Shown in pieces: positions 43,671-52,897 of a DNA stretch of 64,000 nucleotides. Both the position numbers and the translations under genes were made by a program. This stretch comes from an uncultured Bacteroidaceae bacterium (GTDB lineage Bacteria; Bacteroidota; Bacteroidia; Bacteroidales; Bacteroidaceae), in the NCBI GenBank assembly GCA_934293005.1, contig CAKQYA010000011.1, positions 1 through 64,000 on the forward strand. The letters run 5' to 3'. Position 1 is the stretch's first letter; each line of letters starts with the position of its first letter. The notes beneath the pieces are model-generated. The model was given only the letters and a program-made list of their open reading frames with translations, ran no database searches and was not told where the DNA came from.

Positions 43671-44336
43671 ATGAAAACCGTAATTTTCGATCTTGATGGC
43701 ACATTGCTGAACACATTGGACGACTTGCACAACAGTGTTGCATTCGCACTTAAAAAGGCTGATTTGCCACCAATAGACAAGATGGACACACGCCGATTTC
43801 TTGGCAACGGTGTGAAAAACCTTATTGAAAAATGTGTTGGGCATGTGGCACCAGATGCTGGACAAACAGTAAAGGATGATGTGCTTAAAATATTCAAGAA
43901 TCATTATGTGGAGCATTCTATGGAAAAGACAGCTCCATATGAAGGAGTGGACAATATGCTCAAAGCATGCAAGGAAACTGGCATCCACACCGCCATTGTG
44001 AGCAATAAGCTTGATGCTGCCGTACAAGACTTGTACAGGAAGTTCTTTGACCAATGGGTAGACTTAGCCATAGGCGAAACCACTTCCATGAAACGCAAGC
44101 CTGCTCCAGATATGGTGGAGGAAGCTATCAAACGACTTAGCGACAAATGTGGAATGAAAATCAATAAGGACAACTGCGTGTATGTGGGCGACAGTGAAGT
44201 GGATCTTCAAACTGCAAAAAACGCAGGCATCAGATGCGTGTCTGTCAGCTGGGGATTCAGAGACAGGGATTGGCTTGTTGAATGCGGAGCTCAATGCATA
44301 ATCAACAAACCAATGGAGTTGCTTTCCTTTCTATAA
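43671..44336 (+). CDS. gph: HAD family phosphatase, phosphoglycolate phosphatase-like
   Basis: A 221-residue HAD hydrolase. Motif I is IFDLDGT with the nucleophile Asp7 and Asp9. Motif II is IVSNK near residue 110, the motif III Lys lies in KRKPAPDMV near 144, and motif IV is YVGDSEVDLQTAKNAG near 177. The cap starts at LLNTLDDLHNSVAFAL, as in Gph. Removing phosphate from 2-phosphoglycolate is the likely role, but the specificity of this group is loose. It is followed by a terminator at 44387-44435. Confidence 0.82.
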   Translation: MKTVIFDLDGTLLNTLDDLHNSVAFALKKADLPPIDKMDTRRFLGNGVKNLIEKCVGHVAPDAGQTVKDDVLKIFKNHYVEHSMEKTAPYEGVDNMLKACKETGIHTAIVSNKLDAAVQDLYRKFFDQWVDLAIGETTSMKRKPAPDMVEEAIKRLSDKCGMKINKDNCVYVGDSEVDLQTAKNAGIRCVSVSWGFRDRDWLVECGAQCIINKPMELLSFL

Positions 44337-44386
44337 CACTTGTTTCATTACATATCCCAAACCAAAGAAACAAATTGTAGATTATT

Positions 44387-44435
44387 CATAAGCGGACATT
44401 AGAGTGCACATAACAGCCCTCAACGTCCGCTTATG
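44387..44435 (+). terminator. Terminator of the HAD gene
   Basis: CATAAGCGGAC / GTCCGCTTATG arms with a loop of about 27 bases, followed by TATATTTTTGC. The 412-base stretch from 44337 to 44748 otherwise holds only the putA promoter box. Confidence 0.65.
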
Positions 44436-44572
44436 TATATTTTTGCTTGATTATCCAATTATTTGACATCTACACATTGCAATACACGCATCAAACACCC
44501 ACACTCACTGACTTTCCACACGGCAGATTTACATTTAGATTATATTGTCATTAAATTCCAAGCTGTTTATAT

Positions 44573-44580
44573 TATATTTG
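44573..44580 (+). promoter_or_regulatory. -7 box TATATTTG for the putA-like gene
   Basis: Fits TAnnTTTG. It gives a leader of about 160 bases to the ATG at 44749, or about 35 to the upstream ATG at 44620. Confidence 0.5.
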
Positions 44581-44748
44581 TAGTACTATTCAACACATTC
44601 AACAACTACCACCGTCCCGATGCACAGAAACGGCCTTACAGGGATGGAATTCATGCACAACAAGGCAGCATACGGCACAAAACGAATTCGAAACAAAAAC
44701 TGCTGTTTCCATAAACAGAAAAATATCACAAAAGACAAGAAAAACGAC

Positions 44749-47700
44749 ATGGCTATAAGAAACATTCCTACAATCGAAGATACTCTCGCTATGATGACCG
44801 ATTTGTACAACGAGTGTTATTCAAATCTCACCACAAAAGAAAAAACTGCAGGCAGAGAGATGGGGCTCGTGGCCAAATCGCCCAAAGAGAGCAAATTCAT
44901 CATACGACTTCTTGATGAGACATACCAAATACAAGACACACGCAAGATAGCCTTGCGCGTGTCAAGGCTGTTGAATAAATATGGAATGCCAAAACATATC
45001 AGTTTGAGCCATAAGTTGTTCTTATATGTCTTCAAAATGGTGGGCTTTATATCACCGCTCTGCTATTTGATGATTCCAATCCTAAAAAAGGCTTTGAGAA
45101 AAGCAACGAATGTATTAGTCATCAATGCAGACACTAACCTATTGAGAAAAGACAAAGAGAAGGCCGACAATATGGGCATAAGCTATGAATCTTGCCTTAT
45201 GGGCGAAAGAGCCATAGGCATGAAAGAGGCCAACAGCATGTTTGCAGAATGCATCAAGACGTTGAAAAACCCTAATGTGAGCAGACTTGCCGTAAAACTG
45301 ACATCCATATACCCGCAAATACACGACACCGAACACAAGGACGGAGAAACCGAACTGGAAAGGCGTCTGGCTGAGTTGTACAGGGTGGCAATGCAGCATC
45401 CGATAAGAAATGACAAAGGAATGACAGTGTACAAAGTGGTGATGATTGACACTGAGGCATACGATGACGTGGCCCATACAATATCCATATTCAAGAAAGT
45501 GCTGTCACAGCCAGAATTCTTGAAATACACAGCAGGAATCACCCTGCAGGCTTACTTGTTAAATGCTTGGGACATACAGACAGAATTGTTGGAATTTGCC
45601 AAACAAAGGCAAGATAATGGCGGAGCGCCGCTCGAAATGCGTCTTGTGAAAGGCAGGGCGATCCTGATGGAAAATATCCTCTGTGAAAAAAGAGGATGGG
45701 AAAGTCCTGTAAGAACAGACAAGAAGGATGTTGACGCCAATTACATGCATATTCTTGAACGCGCCATGATGATGGAGAACGCCAAAGCATTGCGCATTGG
45801 CATTGCCACACACAATCTATACTCTATAGCATACGCCTATCTGCTGAGCAGAAAGATGAACACGCCTAAACGCTGCTTCCGTTTTGAAATGCTGGAGGGC
45901 ATTGCCAATCACGTGATCCGAACTCTGAGCAAAAGAGATGTACAGGTTCTGGTGCATGTGCCAATGGTTGCCAATGCAGAATACAAAAGAGCTGTGGCAT
46001 ATATTGCGCGACGTCTTTATGACAACTTCAGCAATGACACTTTCATAAGCAAGTCGTATATGCTGAAGCCTCAAACAGCTGTCTGGGACAAATTGGCTGA
46101 GTCTTTCAAGGAATCATATATCAGAAAAGACAAATTGGAACATCGGAAGGCTCATCGTCAGGACAGGAATGAATTCTACGGCAACATATGCTCTTTCCAA
46201 GAGTTTGTAAATGAAGCCGACACCGACTTCGGACTGGAATGCAACCAGAGATGGGCTGAAAAGATTATAAATAAATGGAAGACCAATGGCACCATGACAG
46301 GCAATAAATGCGATTGGCGCAAATGGATTCCTGGCGACACGCTGCCAAGCCAAGTGGGCGACAAGCTTTTTTACAACGACAAAAAGCAAAAATACTATGA
46401 CATAAGCCAGAACGGCACGGTTGAGGTGTGTGAGATGTCGATAACAGACCCTGTGCAGATGGAAAGGGTGCTTCTTGCAGCCAAGAACGACAAAAGCGGG
46501 TGGAGGCAAACCGAACTCAACAAGCGCATGGAGATACTCCATAAAGCTGCTAACAACATTGGCGTGATGAGAGCAGAGATGGTAGGAGCCATCTGTGCCA
46601 TAACAGGCGTGACCATTGAACAGGCTGACGCAGAAGTGTCGGAGGTGATGAACTATTGCAGATTGTACACATACACATATAAGGATCTTGCCAATTTGGA
46701 AGATGTGTCACTGACTGCCAAGGGTGTGGTGCTAATATTGACACCAAGGATATTCTCATCCTCAATATCAGGCAACTATATCGCGTCTGCCTTAATCACA
46801 GGCAACAGCTGTGTAGTGAAACCTTCAACGAAGACTGCGCCTATAATATGGCTCATGGCAAATGCTTTCTGGAATGCAGGCGTGCCAAAGGACGCCCTGC
46901 AAGTGAACATTACCGAACAGTCGTATTATAAACTGCTCACATCTTCGCCATTCGTAAATCATATATGTCTGACTGGCAAGCCTGAGACAGTTGATTCCAT
47001 ATCACAGATAAACCCAAAGAAATCGTTTCAAGCAGAGACCAACGGTAAGAATGCAATCATTCTTACAGCTAAAGGAGACATGTATCAAGCTATAAAAAAT
47101 ACTTGTATAAGTGCCTTCATCTACGCAGGACAATCATGCACAGCATGTTCTATATTACTGGTGGAACGCTGCATATATGACAACCCTGTGTTCAAAAATG
47201 CGTTGATAGATTGTGCGCAGACGATGATGGTGGGCTCAATATGGAATATGTGCAACCAATATGGACCGCTGACAACAAACAAAGATAAAAAACTAATGAG
47301 GGCACTCAACTTGGAAGATGGCGAGACATGGCTTGTGGCTCCAGAATTCCTTGATGAGGAAAAACGCTACATGAAGCCTGCTATCAAATATAATGTGAAG
47401 CCTGACTCATACACGTTCCGCACCAAACTTAATGCGCCCTTGCTTGCTGTGACTCCATACGACCAACTGAAGGATGCCATCAGAATAATCAATGAACAAG
47501 ATTATGGATTTACGACAGGACTCTTCTCTCTCGATGAGAATGAGCAGAATTATTGGAGAAACAATGTGATTGCCGGAAACCTCATGATCAACCGAGACAT
47601 ATCCGTAATGAAAGCATACATGCAACCTATTGGCGGATTTAAAAACAGCAGCCATGGAGCAGAATTCAAAATTGCTGGACCTAACTTCTGTTTGCAAATG

Positions 47701-48228
47701 GTTGAAGCTAAAGATAAAGCCGGCTCAACTACAGACTACAAGCGGTCGTATGCAGAATGGTACGAGAAAGAATTTAAGGTAAAGCACAACCTTTCGCCGA
47801 AGATGACAGGAGAACAGAACCTCATGTATTATCTGCCAATAAAGACTGGCATGGTGCTACGACTATTCGGTGACGAGACTGCTGAAGACATAGACATGGT
47901 GCTGATGGCAGCAAAGACTGTAGGCACAAATCTAACCATTTCAACAGATGGCAATAACAAAGTATTGAAAGGCATGAAACCTGCACATGTGGTTAAAGAG
48001 ACACTTGGCGACTTCTATGACCACATGAAAGAATACAAGCGCATACGCACCATCTCCAATAATGTGCCAGACGCTTTATTCGCCATAGCAGCCAATCTGA
48101 ATAAAAATGTGATTCCATTTAAACCTGTGAGAAATGGGCGTATAGAATTAGCTTATTATGTGACTGAACAGTCACTGTCGCACTCATACAACAGATATGG
48201 CATTGAAATAGATGTTCCGGAAATATGA
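44749..48228 (+). CDS. putA: Bifunctional proline dehydrogenase / glutamate-semialdehyde dehydrogenase (PutA type)
   Basis: About 1159 residues. The N-terminal proline dehydrogenase part (to about 480) includes CFRFEMLEGIANHVIRTLSK and LVHVPMVANAEYKRAVAYIA. The C-terminal aldehyde dehydrogenase part (about 560-1060) has the active-site Cys797 in AGQSCTACS and the Glu in FQAETNGKNAII, plus GNLMINRDI. It would convert proline to glutamate through pyrroline-5-carboxylate. No DNA-binding RHH domain is seen, so it lacks the autoregulation of enterobacterial PutA. An ATG at 44620 would add 43 basic residues; the start at 44749 is preferred but not proven. Confidence 0.88.
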   Translation: MAIRNIPTIEDTLAMMTDLYNECYSNLTTKEKTAGREMGLVAKSPKESKFIIRLLDETYQIQDTRKIALRVSRLLNKYGMPKHISLSHKLFLYVFKMVGFISPLCYLMIPILKKALRKATNVLVINADTNLLRKDKEKADNMGISYESCLMGERAIGMKEANSMFAECIKTLKNPNVSRLAVKLTSIYPQIHDTEHKDGETELERRLAELYRVAMQHPIRNDKGMTVYKVVMIDTEAYDDVAHTISIFKKVLSQPEFLKYTAGITLQAYLLNAWDIQTELLEFAKQRQDNGGAPLEMRLVKGRAILMENILCEKRGWESPVRTDKKDVDANYMHILERAMMMENAKALRIGIATHNLYSIAYAYLLSRKMNTPKRCFRFEMLEGIANHVIRTLSKRDVQVLVHVPMVANAEYKRAVAYIARRLYDNFSNDTFISKSYMLKPQTAVWDKLAESFKESYIRKDKLEHRKAHRQDRNEFYGNICSFQEFVNEADTDFGLECNQRWAEKIINKWKTNGTMTGNKCDWRKWIPGDTLPSQVGDKLFYNDKKQKYYDISQNGTVEVCEMSITDPVQMERVLLAAKNDKSGWRQTELNKRMEILHKAANNIGVMRAEMVGAICAITGVTIEQADAEVSEVMNYCRLYTYTYKDLANLEDVSLTAKGVVLILTPRIFSSSISGNYIASALITGNSCVVKPSTKTAPIIWLMANAFWNAGVPKDALQVNITEQSYYKLLTSSPFVNHICLTGKPETVDSISQINPKKSFQAETNGKNAIILTAKGDMYQAIKNTCISAFIYAGQSCTACSILLVERCIYDNPVFKNALIDCAQTMMVGSIWNMCNQYGPLTTNKDKKLMRALNLEDGETWLVAPEFLDEEKRYMKPAIKYNVKPDSYTFRTKLNAPLLAVTPYDQLKDAIRIINEQDYGFTTGLFSLDENEQNYWRNNVIAGNLMINRDISVMKAYMQPIGGFKNSSHGAEFKIAGPNFCLQMVEAKDKAGSTTDYKRSYAEWYEKEFKVKHNLSPKMTGEQNLMYYLPIKTGMVLRLFGDETAEDIDMVLMAAKTVGTNLTISTDGNNKVLKGMKPAHVVKETLGDFYDHMKEYKRIRTISNNVPDALFAIAANLNKNVIPFKPVRNGRIELAYYVTEQSLSHSYNRYGIEIDVPEI

Positions 48229-48281
48229 TGATGAATCATATTTTTATGAAAAGTTATATATCTATACTATGAAAACACCAT

Positions 48282-48314
48282 GGAGCAGAAAGCATTATCC
48301 AAGCTTTCTGCTCC
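48282..48314 (+). terminator. Hairpin after the putA-like gene
   Basis: Perfect 12-bp stem GGAGCAGAAAGC / GCTTTCTGCTCC with a 9-base loop, about 55 bases after the stop. No long T-run follows; the family A repeat starts six bases later. Confidence 0.6.
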
Positions 48315-48319
48315 GTGCT

Positions 48320-48376
48320 TAAGCAGGTGTTCATAATTATTTTATAAGTAGGTGTTCATAACATGAGCACCTACTT
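48320..48376. repeat. Family A double terminus
   Basis: TAAGCAGGTGTTCATAATTA is followed at once by a second left terminus TAAGTAGGTGTTCATAA (from 48345) and then the right terminus ATGAGCACCTACTTT. It looks like one short element with another left end nested or recombined into it. Confidence 0.65.
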
Positions 48377-48377
48377 T

Positions 48378-48408
48378 AACCCAAATCGGTCATTAGATTT
48401 GGGTTAAA
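48378..48408. repeat. Minimal family B palindrome
   Basis: AACCCAAAT / ATTTGGGTT arms around CGGTCATTAG. It directly abuts the family A repeat on its left, upstream of the DUF4861 gene. Confidence 0.75.
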
Positions 48409-48468
48409 AGCAGACACTAACAGATGATATTATTCCGACATTCACTTGACCATAATGAAACAATGATG

Positions 48469-48476
48469 TATCTTTG
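48469..48476 (+). promoter_or_regulatory. -7 box TATCTTTG for the DUF4861 gene
   Basis: Fits TAnnTTTG with GC following, 52 bases before the start codon. Confidence 0.6.
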
Positions 48477-48527
48477 CATCAAAATACATAAAAACAGACA
48501 ACCTTAACAACAGCTAATTGTAAAATT

Positions 48528-49766
48528 ATGAGAATCAACACTATTTTATTCGCTCTTGCCGCATTGTGCTCAACGCATTCGCTCGCTGACAATAAAGCGA
48601 CAATCACAGTGCAAAACTCCATCTCATCAGCACGCGTGGAGATGGTGGAAACGAATCTCGCCACATTGCAGCACAAACTGAACACGAAGGACAACATAAT
48701 CATCACTGATGCCGATGGCAATGAAATACCATCTCAAATCACTTATGACGGCAAGATAATATTCCAAGCAGGAGTGGGCAGCAAGGGCAAGTCGATTTAT
48801 TACGCCAAGGCTGGAACCCCACAGAAATATGAGACAAAAGCCAAAGGAAGGCTGTTTACAGAAAGAGGAGATGAGTTTGGATGGGAAAATGACAGGGTTG
48901 CATACAGAATATATGGTCATGGCGGCGCTGTGGGATATGATCTCTTTAATAAGAGCACAAGCGAACTGATGCTTGACTATTGGTATGCGAGCGAACAGAA
49001 TCAAGAAATGCGCAGCATCAACAAGCAATTACACGACCGTGGCTATCACGATCTGGCAGACCAAGTGTACAATGCATTCTGTTACCACATAGACCATGGC
49101 AAAGGCATGGACTGCTACACTGTCGGACCAACACTTGGAGGAGGAGCTAATGCTCTTTTAAATGCTGACGAATCGCTTTTCATGCCTCTGTGCTATAAGA
49201 CATTTAAGATTCTCGACCAGGGACCGCTGCGTTTCACTGTTGAGTTGACATATCCTGAGAGAGATTACGATGGGCAGAAGGTGATAGAAAAGCGTGTGAT
49301 AACACTCGATGCTGGCAGTCAGTTCAACAAAGTGGCTGTATCTTACAATGGCTTGACAAAACCTGCTCCAATGGCTGCTGGCACAGTGATTCACAAATCA
49401 AATGCCAATGCTTACGTGACGTGTGCTGAAAATGGGTATATTGGATACGAGGACCTTGGCGACGCAAGCGTTTACAATGCCAAGTATCGTGACGAGCTGG
49501 CTAAACAGATGGGACATATTTATATTGGCCTGCTTTTTCCTGACACTAACGTTTCAACAACATTTCAAGCTCGTGAAAACGGCATATCCATTGGCCACAT
49601 CATAGGCAAAACAACATACAAGCCAGGCTCTGCATATGTTTATTATTTCGGATCAGGATGGGACAAAAATGCAGAAACAGGTTTCACAAACCTTACGAAA
49701 TGGGAAGAACACTTGAACAAATCGGCCTATAGCATAAGAAATCCAATGAAAGTGAAGGTGAAGTGA
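48528..49766 (+). CDS. DUF4861 family secreted protein
   Basis: A 412-residue exported protein with a signal peptide ending near residue 20 (STHSLA). An immunoglobulin-like N-terminal part (about 22-110, NSISSARVEMVETNLATLQH) is followed by a large beta-rich domain with WENDRVAYRIYGHGGAVGYD, MDCYTVGPTLGGGANALL and YFGSGWDKNAETG, which I recognise as DUF4861. Members occur in carbohydrate-use loci of Bacteroidetes, but I know of no settled activity for this one. It is flanked on both sides by family B repeats and has its own promoter. A carbohydrate-related role is inferred from its neighbours. Confidence 0.75.
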   Translation: MRINTILFALAALCSTHSLADNKATITVQNSISSARVEMVETNLATLQHKLNTKDNIIITDADGNEIPSQITYDGKIIFQAGVGSKGKSIYYAKAGTPQKYETKAKGRLFTERGDEFGWENDRVAYRIYGHGGAVGYDLFNKSTSELMLDYWYASEQNQEMRSINKQLHDRGYHDLADQVYNAFCYHIDHGKGMDCYTVGPTLGGGANALLNADESLFMPLCYKTFKILDQGPLRFTVELTYPERDYDGQKVIEKRVITLDAGSQFNKVAVSYNGLTKPAPMAAGTVIHKSNANAYVTCAENGYIGYEDLGDASVYNAKYRDELAKQMGHIYIGLLFPDTNVSTTFQARENGISIGHIIGKTTYKPGSAYVYYFGSGWDKNAETGFTNLTKWEEHLNKSAYSIRNPMKVKVK

Positions 49767-49786
49767 CATGAAGCATTGATAAACAC

Positions 49787-49811
49787 AAATCTAACGACCG
49801 ATTTGGGATAA
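49787..49811. repeat. Family B half-site
   Basis: AAATCTAACGACCGATTTGG followed by GAT, a right-hand arm with one change (taacG for taatG). No left partner is visible. Confidence 0.6.
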
Positions 49812-49850
49812 ACATTATCAACAGAGATAATCATAACACTATAACAAGAG

Positions 49851-49882
49851 AGGGTGTATCAAACTTAATGTTGATACACCCT
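49851..49882. terminator. Hairpin between convergent DUF4861 and GH3 genes
   Basis: Perfect 12-bp stem AGGGTGTATCAA / TTGATACACCCT with loop ACTTAATG. It lies between two convergent genes, followed by ATTCGTTTAC on the + side. Confidence 0.7.
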
Positions 49883-49929
49883 ATTCGTTTACTTATGTGA
49901 CCTTGATGAAAAAGTCTGCCATATAAATC

Positions 49930-52512
49930 TTATTTGATTATCAAATCGATCTTTTTCAGGTCTTTATCCAGAGAACTGTTGCCGTAAAGCACTTCAAACT
50001 TTCCCTGTTTGCTGTGGACGGTATTAGTTTCAGGATCGAAGAAGGCAAAAGACTCAGGAGTGAGTGTAAGGTCAACGGCAGCAGAAGCTCCAGCTCGCAA
50101 AGGCATGCGTTTAAAAGCACGAAGCGACTTAAGAGGACCTTCTGCATCGGAAAGATCACGGATATATACCTGCACCACTTCTGTACCATCAAGTTTGCCA
50201 GTATTGGTCAATGGAATAGATATGACATGGTTGTCTCCATGCTTCTTTATCTTGGCATCGCCTATTGTGAAATCTGTATAGGACAGGCCATAGCCAAATG
50301 CAAAGAGAGGATCATTGAAATAACGATACGTGCGTCCTTTCATAGAATAATCCTCATAATCTGGCAATTGAGAAGACGACTTGTAGAATGTGACTGGCAA
50401 TTTGCCAGATGGATTGTAGTCGCCAAAAAGGACATCTGCCACAGCACGTCCACCTTCCTGGCCAGCATACCATGCTTGAACTATCGCATCGCAACTCTCT
50501 GTTTCTGGCTGGAGAGCAATGGCTGAGCCAGAGCAGTTGACAAAGATGACTGTCTTGCCAGCTGCCTTGAGAGCCTTGAGGAATTCGCGCTGCACTTTAG
50601 GCAATTCTATGTGTGTGCGGTCTCCGCCCTTGAAGCCATCAATGTTGACAGGCATTTCCTCACCTTCAAGAGAAGCGGCAATGCCTCCCACAAATATGAC
50701 TTTGTCAATGCCATTCAATTGTTTGATGATTGATGCATAGTCTATTGGAAGTTCTTTGGCCACATTTATTTTCATATTGGCACCCCATGTCTTCACATAA
50801 GAAAAGCGCACTTCAATTTTATATTGCCTTCCTGCCTCCGCATTGATGACTGTGCGGGTAGGTGTGGTGCGCCAAGTGTGGAAACGTTGTTTTCTTTCCC
50901 CGTCAATATAAAGAGAAAAGTCGCCGCATCCTTCCACATTGACCACATATTCGCCAGCTGCAGCAGGAGTGAATGTTGTTTCGTATTTGGCAGAGAAATC
51001 TTCGACATTCACGCCTGGGGCAAAATTATGCATTCCTGACGTGGTGACAGCTACCGGGGTGGTATAATATTCAGTAGTGACAGGTTTGCCTTCCATCTTT
51101 GTATTGTTCCAGAATGTGCCTTTAATGCCTTTTTTGCCATCAACAGCACATGTCGTTGCCATAAGGCAGTCCATCACCTTATCGTATGTTCGGTCACATC
51201 CTTGGGTGTAATACACAGCTTTTTTCTTCGACTTGATGCCATCGAGAATAGTGATGGTGTGATTTGGAGTGCCATTGTAGTTGCCCCACATGAGAGGCTC
51301 ATCATTGGCATTAGGGCCCACAACAGCAATTTTCTCCCTATCCTTGGCAAGAGGGAGCACACCAGCCTTGTTTTGCAAGAGCACTATGCATTGGCGTGCC
51401 ATGTCGAGAGATATTTGGCGGTGTTCCTTAGAGTCCATTGCTGAATATGGAATCTTCGACCATTCGACGAGCGATGGGTCATCCATCTCGCCAAGGTCGA
51501 AACGGCCTTCGAGCAGACGAATGACATGCTTGTCAACCTCCGCCTCAGTTATAAGTCCTTGTTTGACTGCGGCTGGTATACTCTTATAAGCATAACCATA
51601 GCCACATTCCACATCTGTTCCAGCAAGAGTGGCCTTGGCTGAAGCATGAGTGGCATCAGAGGATGACTTGTGTGATGTATAGAAGTCGGATATGGCTCCA
51701 CAGTCGCTCACCACAAGATACTGAAATCCCCATTCGTCACGAAGAATCTGCTGAAGCAGACGTGTGCTTCCACAACATGGGTCATCATCAAGACGCTGAT
51801 AAGCGCACATCACCTCACGCACCTTGGCGTCTTGCACAAGTGTCTTGAACGCTGGCATGTATGTTTCCCACAGGTCACGTGCTGACACGTCTGTGAGGTT
51901 GGCTGAGTGGCGAGTGTATTCAGGACCGCTATGCACTGCATAATGCTTGGCGCAAGCCCATAGTTTGCGGTATTTGCTGTCCTCGGGACCCTGCAGACCT
52001 TTGACAACCTGCGTGCCCATAACGCTGGTGAGGTAAGGGTCTTCACCATAGGTCTCCTGTCCACGTCCCCAACGAGGATCGCGGAATATGTTCACATTGG
52101 GAGTCCATACAGAAAGGCTATGAAATTTTTGGTCTTCACCACCATTGAGCATGCGATGGTTGTACTGTGCGCGAAACTCGGTGCTTGTAGCATCAAACAC
52201 CTTGAAGAGCAAATCAGGATTGAATGACGCCGCCATGCCTATAGGTTCTGGGAAAACAGTCACATTACCCATATTGGCTGCTCCATGCAGAGCTTCGCTC
52301 CACCAGAAGAACTTCTTGATGCCAAGACGTGGGATGGCAGGACTCTCATCAAGCATAAGCATTGATTTCTCTTCAAGTGTGAGTCGTGAACAAAGGTCTT
52401 TAGCGCGTTCACGAGCACCAAGCTGTGGATTTTGGTATGGCAACTGCTGAGCCATAACATTTGCGCTGACAGAGAATGTCAAGGCTATTACTGATAGAAT
52501 TTGTTTAATCAT
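49930..52512 (-). CDS. Secreted GH3 beta-xylosidase / beta-glucosidase with PA14 insert
   Basis: An 860-residue exo-glycosidase with a signal peptide ending near residue 22 (SANVMAQ). The GH3 N-terminal barrel (about 30-345) holds WSEALHGAA, NIFRDPRWGRGQETYGEDP, the KHYAVHSGPE substrate loop and the nucleophile Asp270 in VVSDCGAI. The GH3 C-terminal domain starts near 375 and is interrupted by a PA14-like domain (about 460-585). The likely acid/base Glu lies in SLEGEEMPV near 617. A fibronectin type III-like domain ends the chain (about 755-855). The layout matches Bacteroidetes xylan 1,4-beta-xylosidases (Xyl3A type); beta-glucosidase activity is possible. Confidence 0.9.
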   Translation of the reverse strand: MIKQILSVIALTFSVSANVMAQQLPYQNPQLGARERAKDLCSRLTLEEKSMLMLDESPAIPRLGIKKFFWWSEALHGAANMGNVTVFPEPIGMAASFNPDLLFKVFDATSTEFRAQYNHRMLNGGEDQKFHSLSVWTPNVNIFRDPRWGRGQETYGEDPYLTSVMGTQVVKGLQGPEDSKYRKLWACAKHYAVHSGPEYTRHSANLTDVSARDLWETYMPAFKTLVQDAKVREVMCAYQRLDDDPCCGSTRLLQQILRDEWGFQYLVVSDCGAISDFYTSHKSSSDATHASAKATLAGTDVECGYGYAYKSIPAAVKQGLITEAEVDKHVIRLLEGRFDLGEMDDPSLVEWSKIPYSAMDSKEHRQISLDMARQCIVLLQNKAGVLPLAKDREKIAVVGPNANDEPLMWGNYNGTPNHTITILDGIKSKKKAVYYTQGCDRTYDKVMDCLMATTCAVDGKKGIKGTFWNNTKMEGKPVTTEYYTTPVAVTTSGMHNFAPGVNVEDFSAKYETTFTPAAAGEYVVNVEGCGDFSLYIDGERKQRFHTWRTTPTRTVINAEAGRQYKIEVRFSYVKTWGANMKINVAKELPIDYASIIKQLNGIDKVIFVGGIAASLEGEEMPVNIDGFKGGDRTHIELPKVQREFLKALKAAGKTVIFVNCSGSAIALQPETESCDAIVQAWYAGQEGGRAVADVLFGDYNPSGKLPVTFYKSSSQLPDYEDYSMKGRTYRYFNDPLFAFGYGLSYTDFTIGDAKIKKHGDNHVISIPLTNTGKLDGTEVVQVYIRDLSDAEGPLKSLRAFKRMPLRAGASAAVDLTLTPESFAFFDPETNTVHSKQGKFEVLYGNSSLDKDLKKIDLIIK

Positions 52513-52608
52513 ACAATTGGTTTTATTAGGTGATATTTATAAATGAAAAAATGATAATATATCTTCAGAAGTATCTATAAGAATATGTTTTGATGTATAG
52601 CTTTATAT

Positions 52609-52686
52609 TAAGCAGGTGTTCAAAATTATTTTACAACATCAAAGTAAGCCGCTCTCATATTTAAAAATAATTATGAGCACCACTTA
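52609..52686. repeat. Family A element lacking the central hairpin
   Basis: A 78-bp element with left terminus TAAGCAGGTGTTCAAAATTA, the shared segment ATCAAAGTAAGCCGCTCTCA, then directly AAAAATAATTATGAGCACC and CTTA. Compared with 59618-59804 the central about 110 bases are missing. Confidence 0.8.
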
Positions 52687-52897
52687 TCAAAACATATTTC
52701 GGATAATAGGTTGATGTGGACTATTATATAGTATGTAGGATCGTCAGCAATAGAAAACAGAATGAAACCATGTAACAATGATCAATATATAAAGAAATGC
52801 AGTATGAATATGCATTGTTCCATAAAGAACAAGCAAGCGCCAGTTGTGCAGGCCTTTTGAAACCATGCACGACCGACGCTTACCTCATATCTTTATA
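52687..52897. other. Non-coding stretch before the argS 3' end
   Basis: Together with the repeat before it, this fills the 385-base gap between GH3 and argS. No reading frame, strong terminator or further repeat is seen. Confidence 0.5.
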
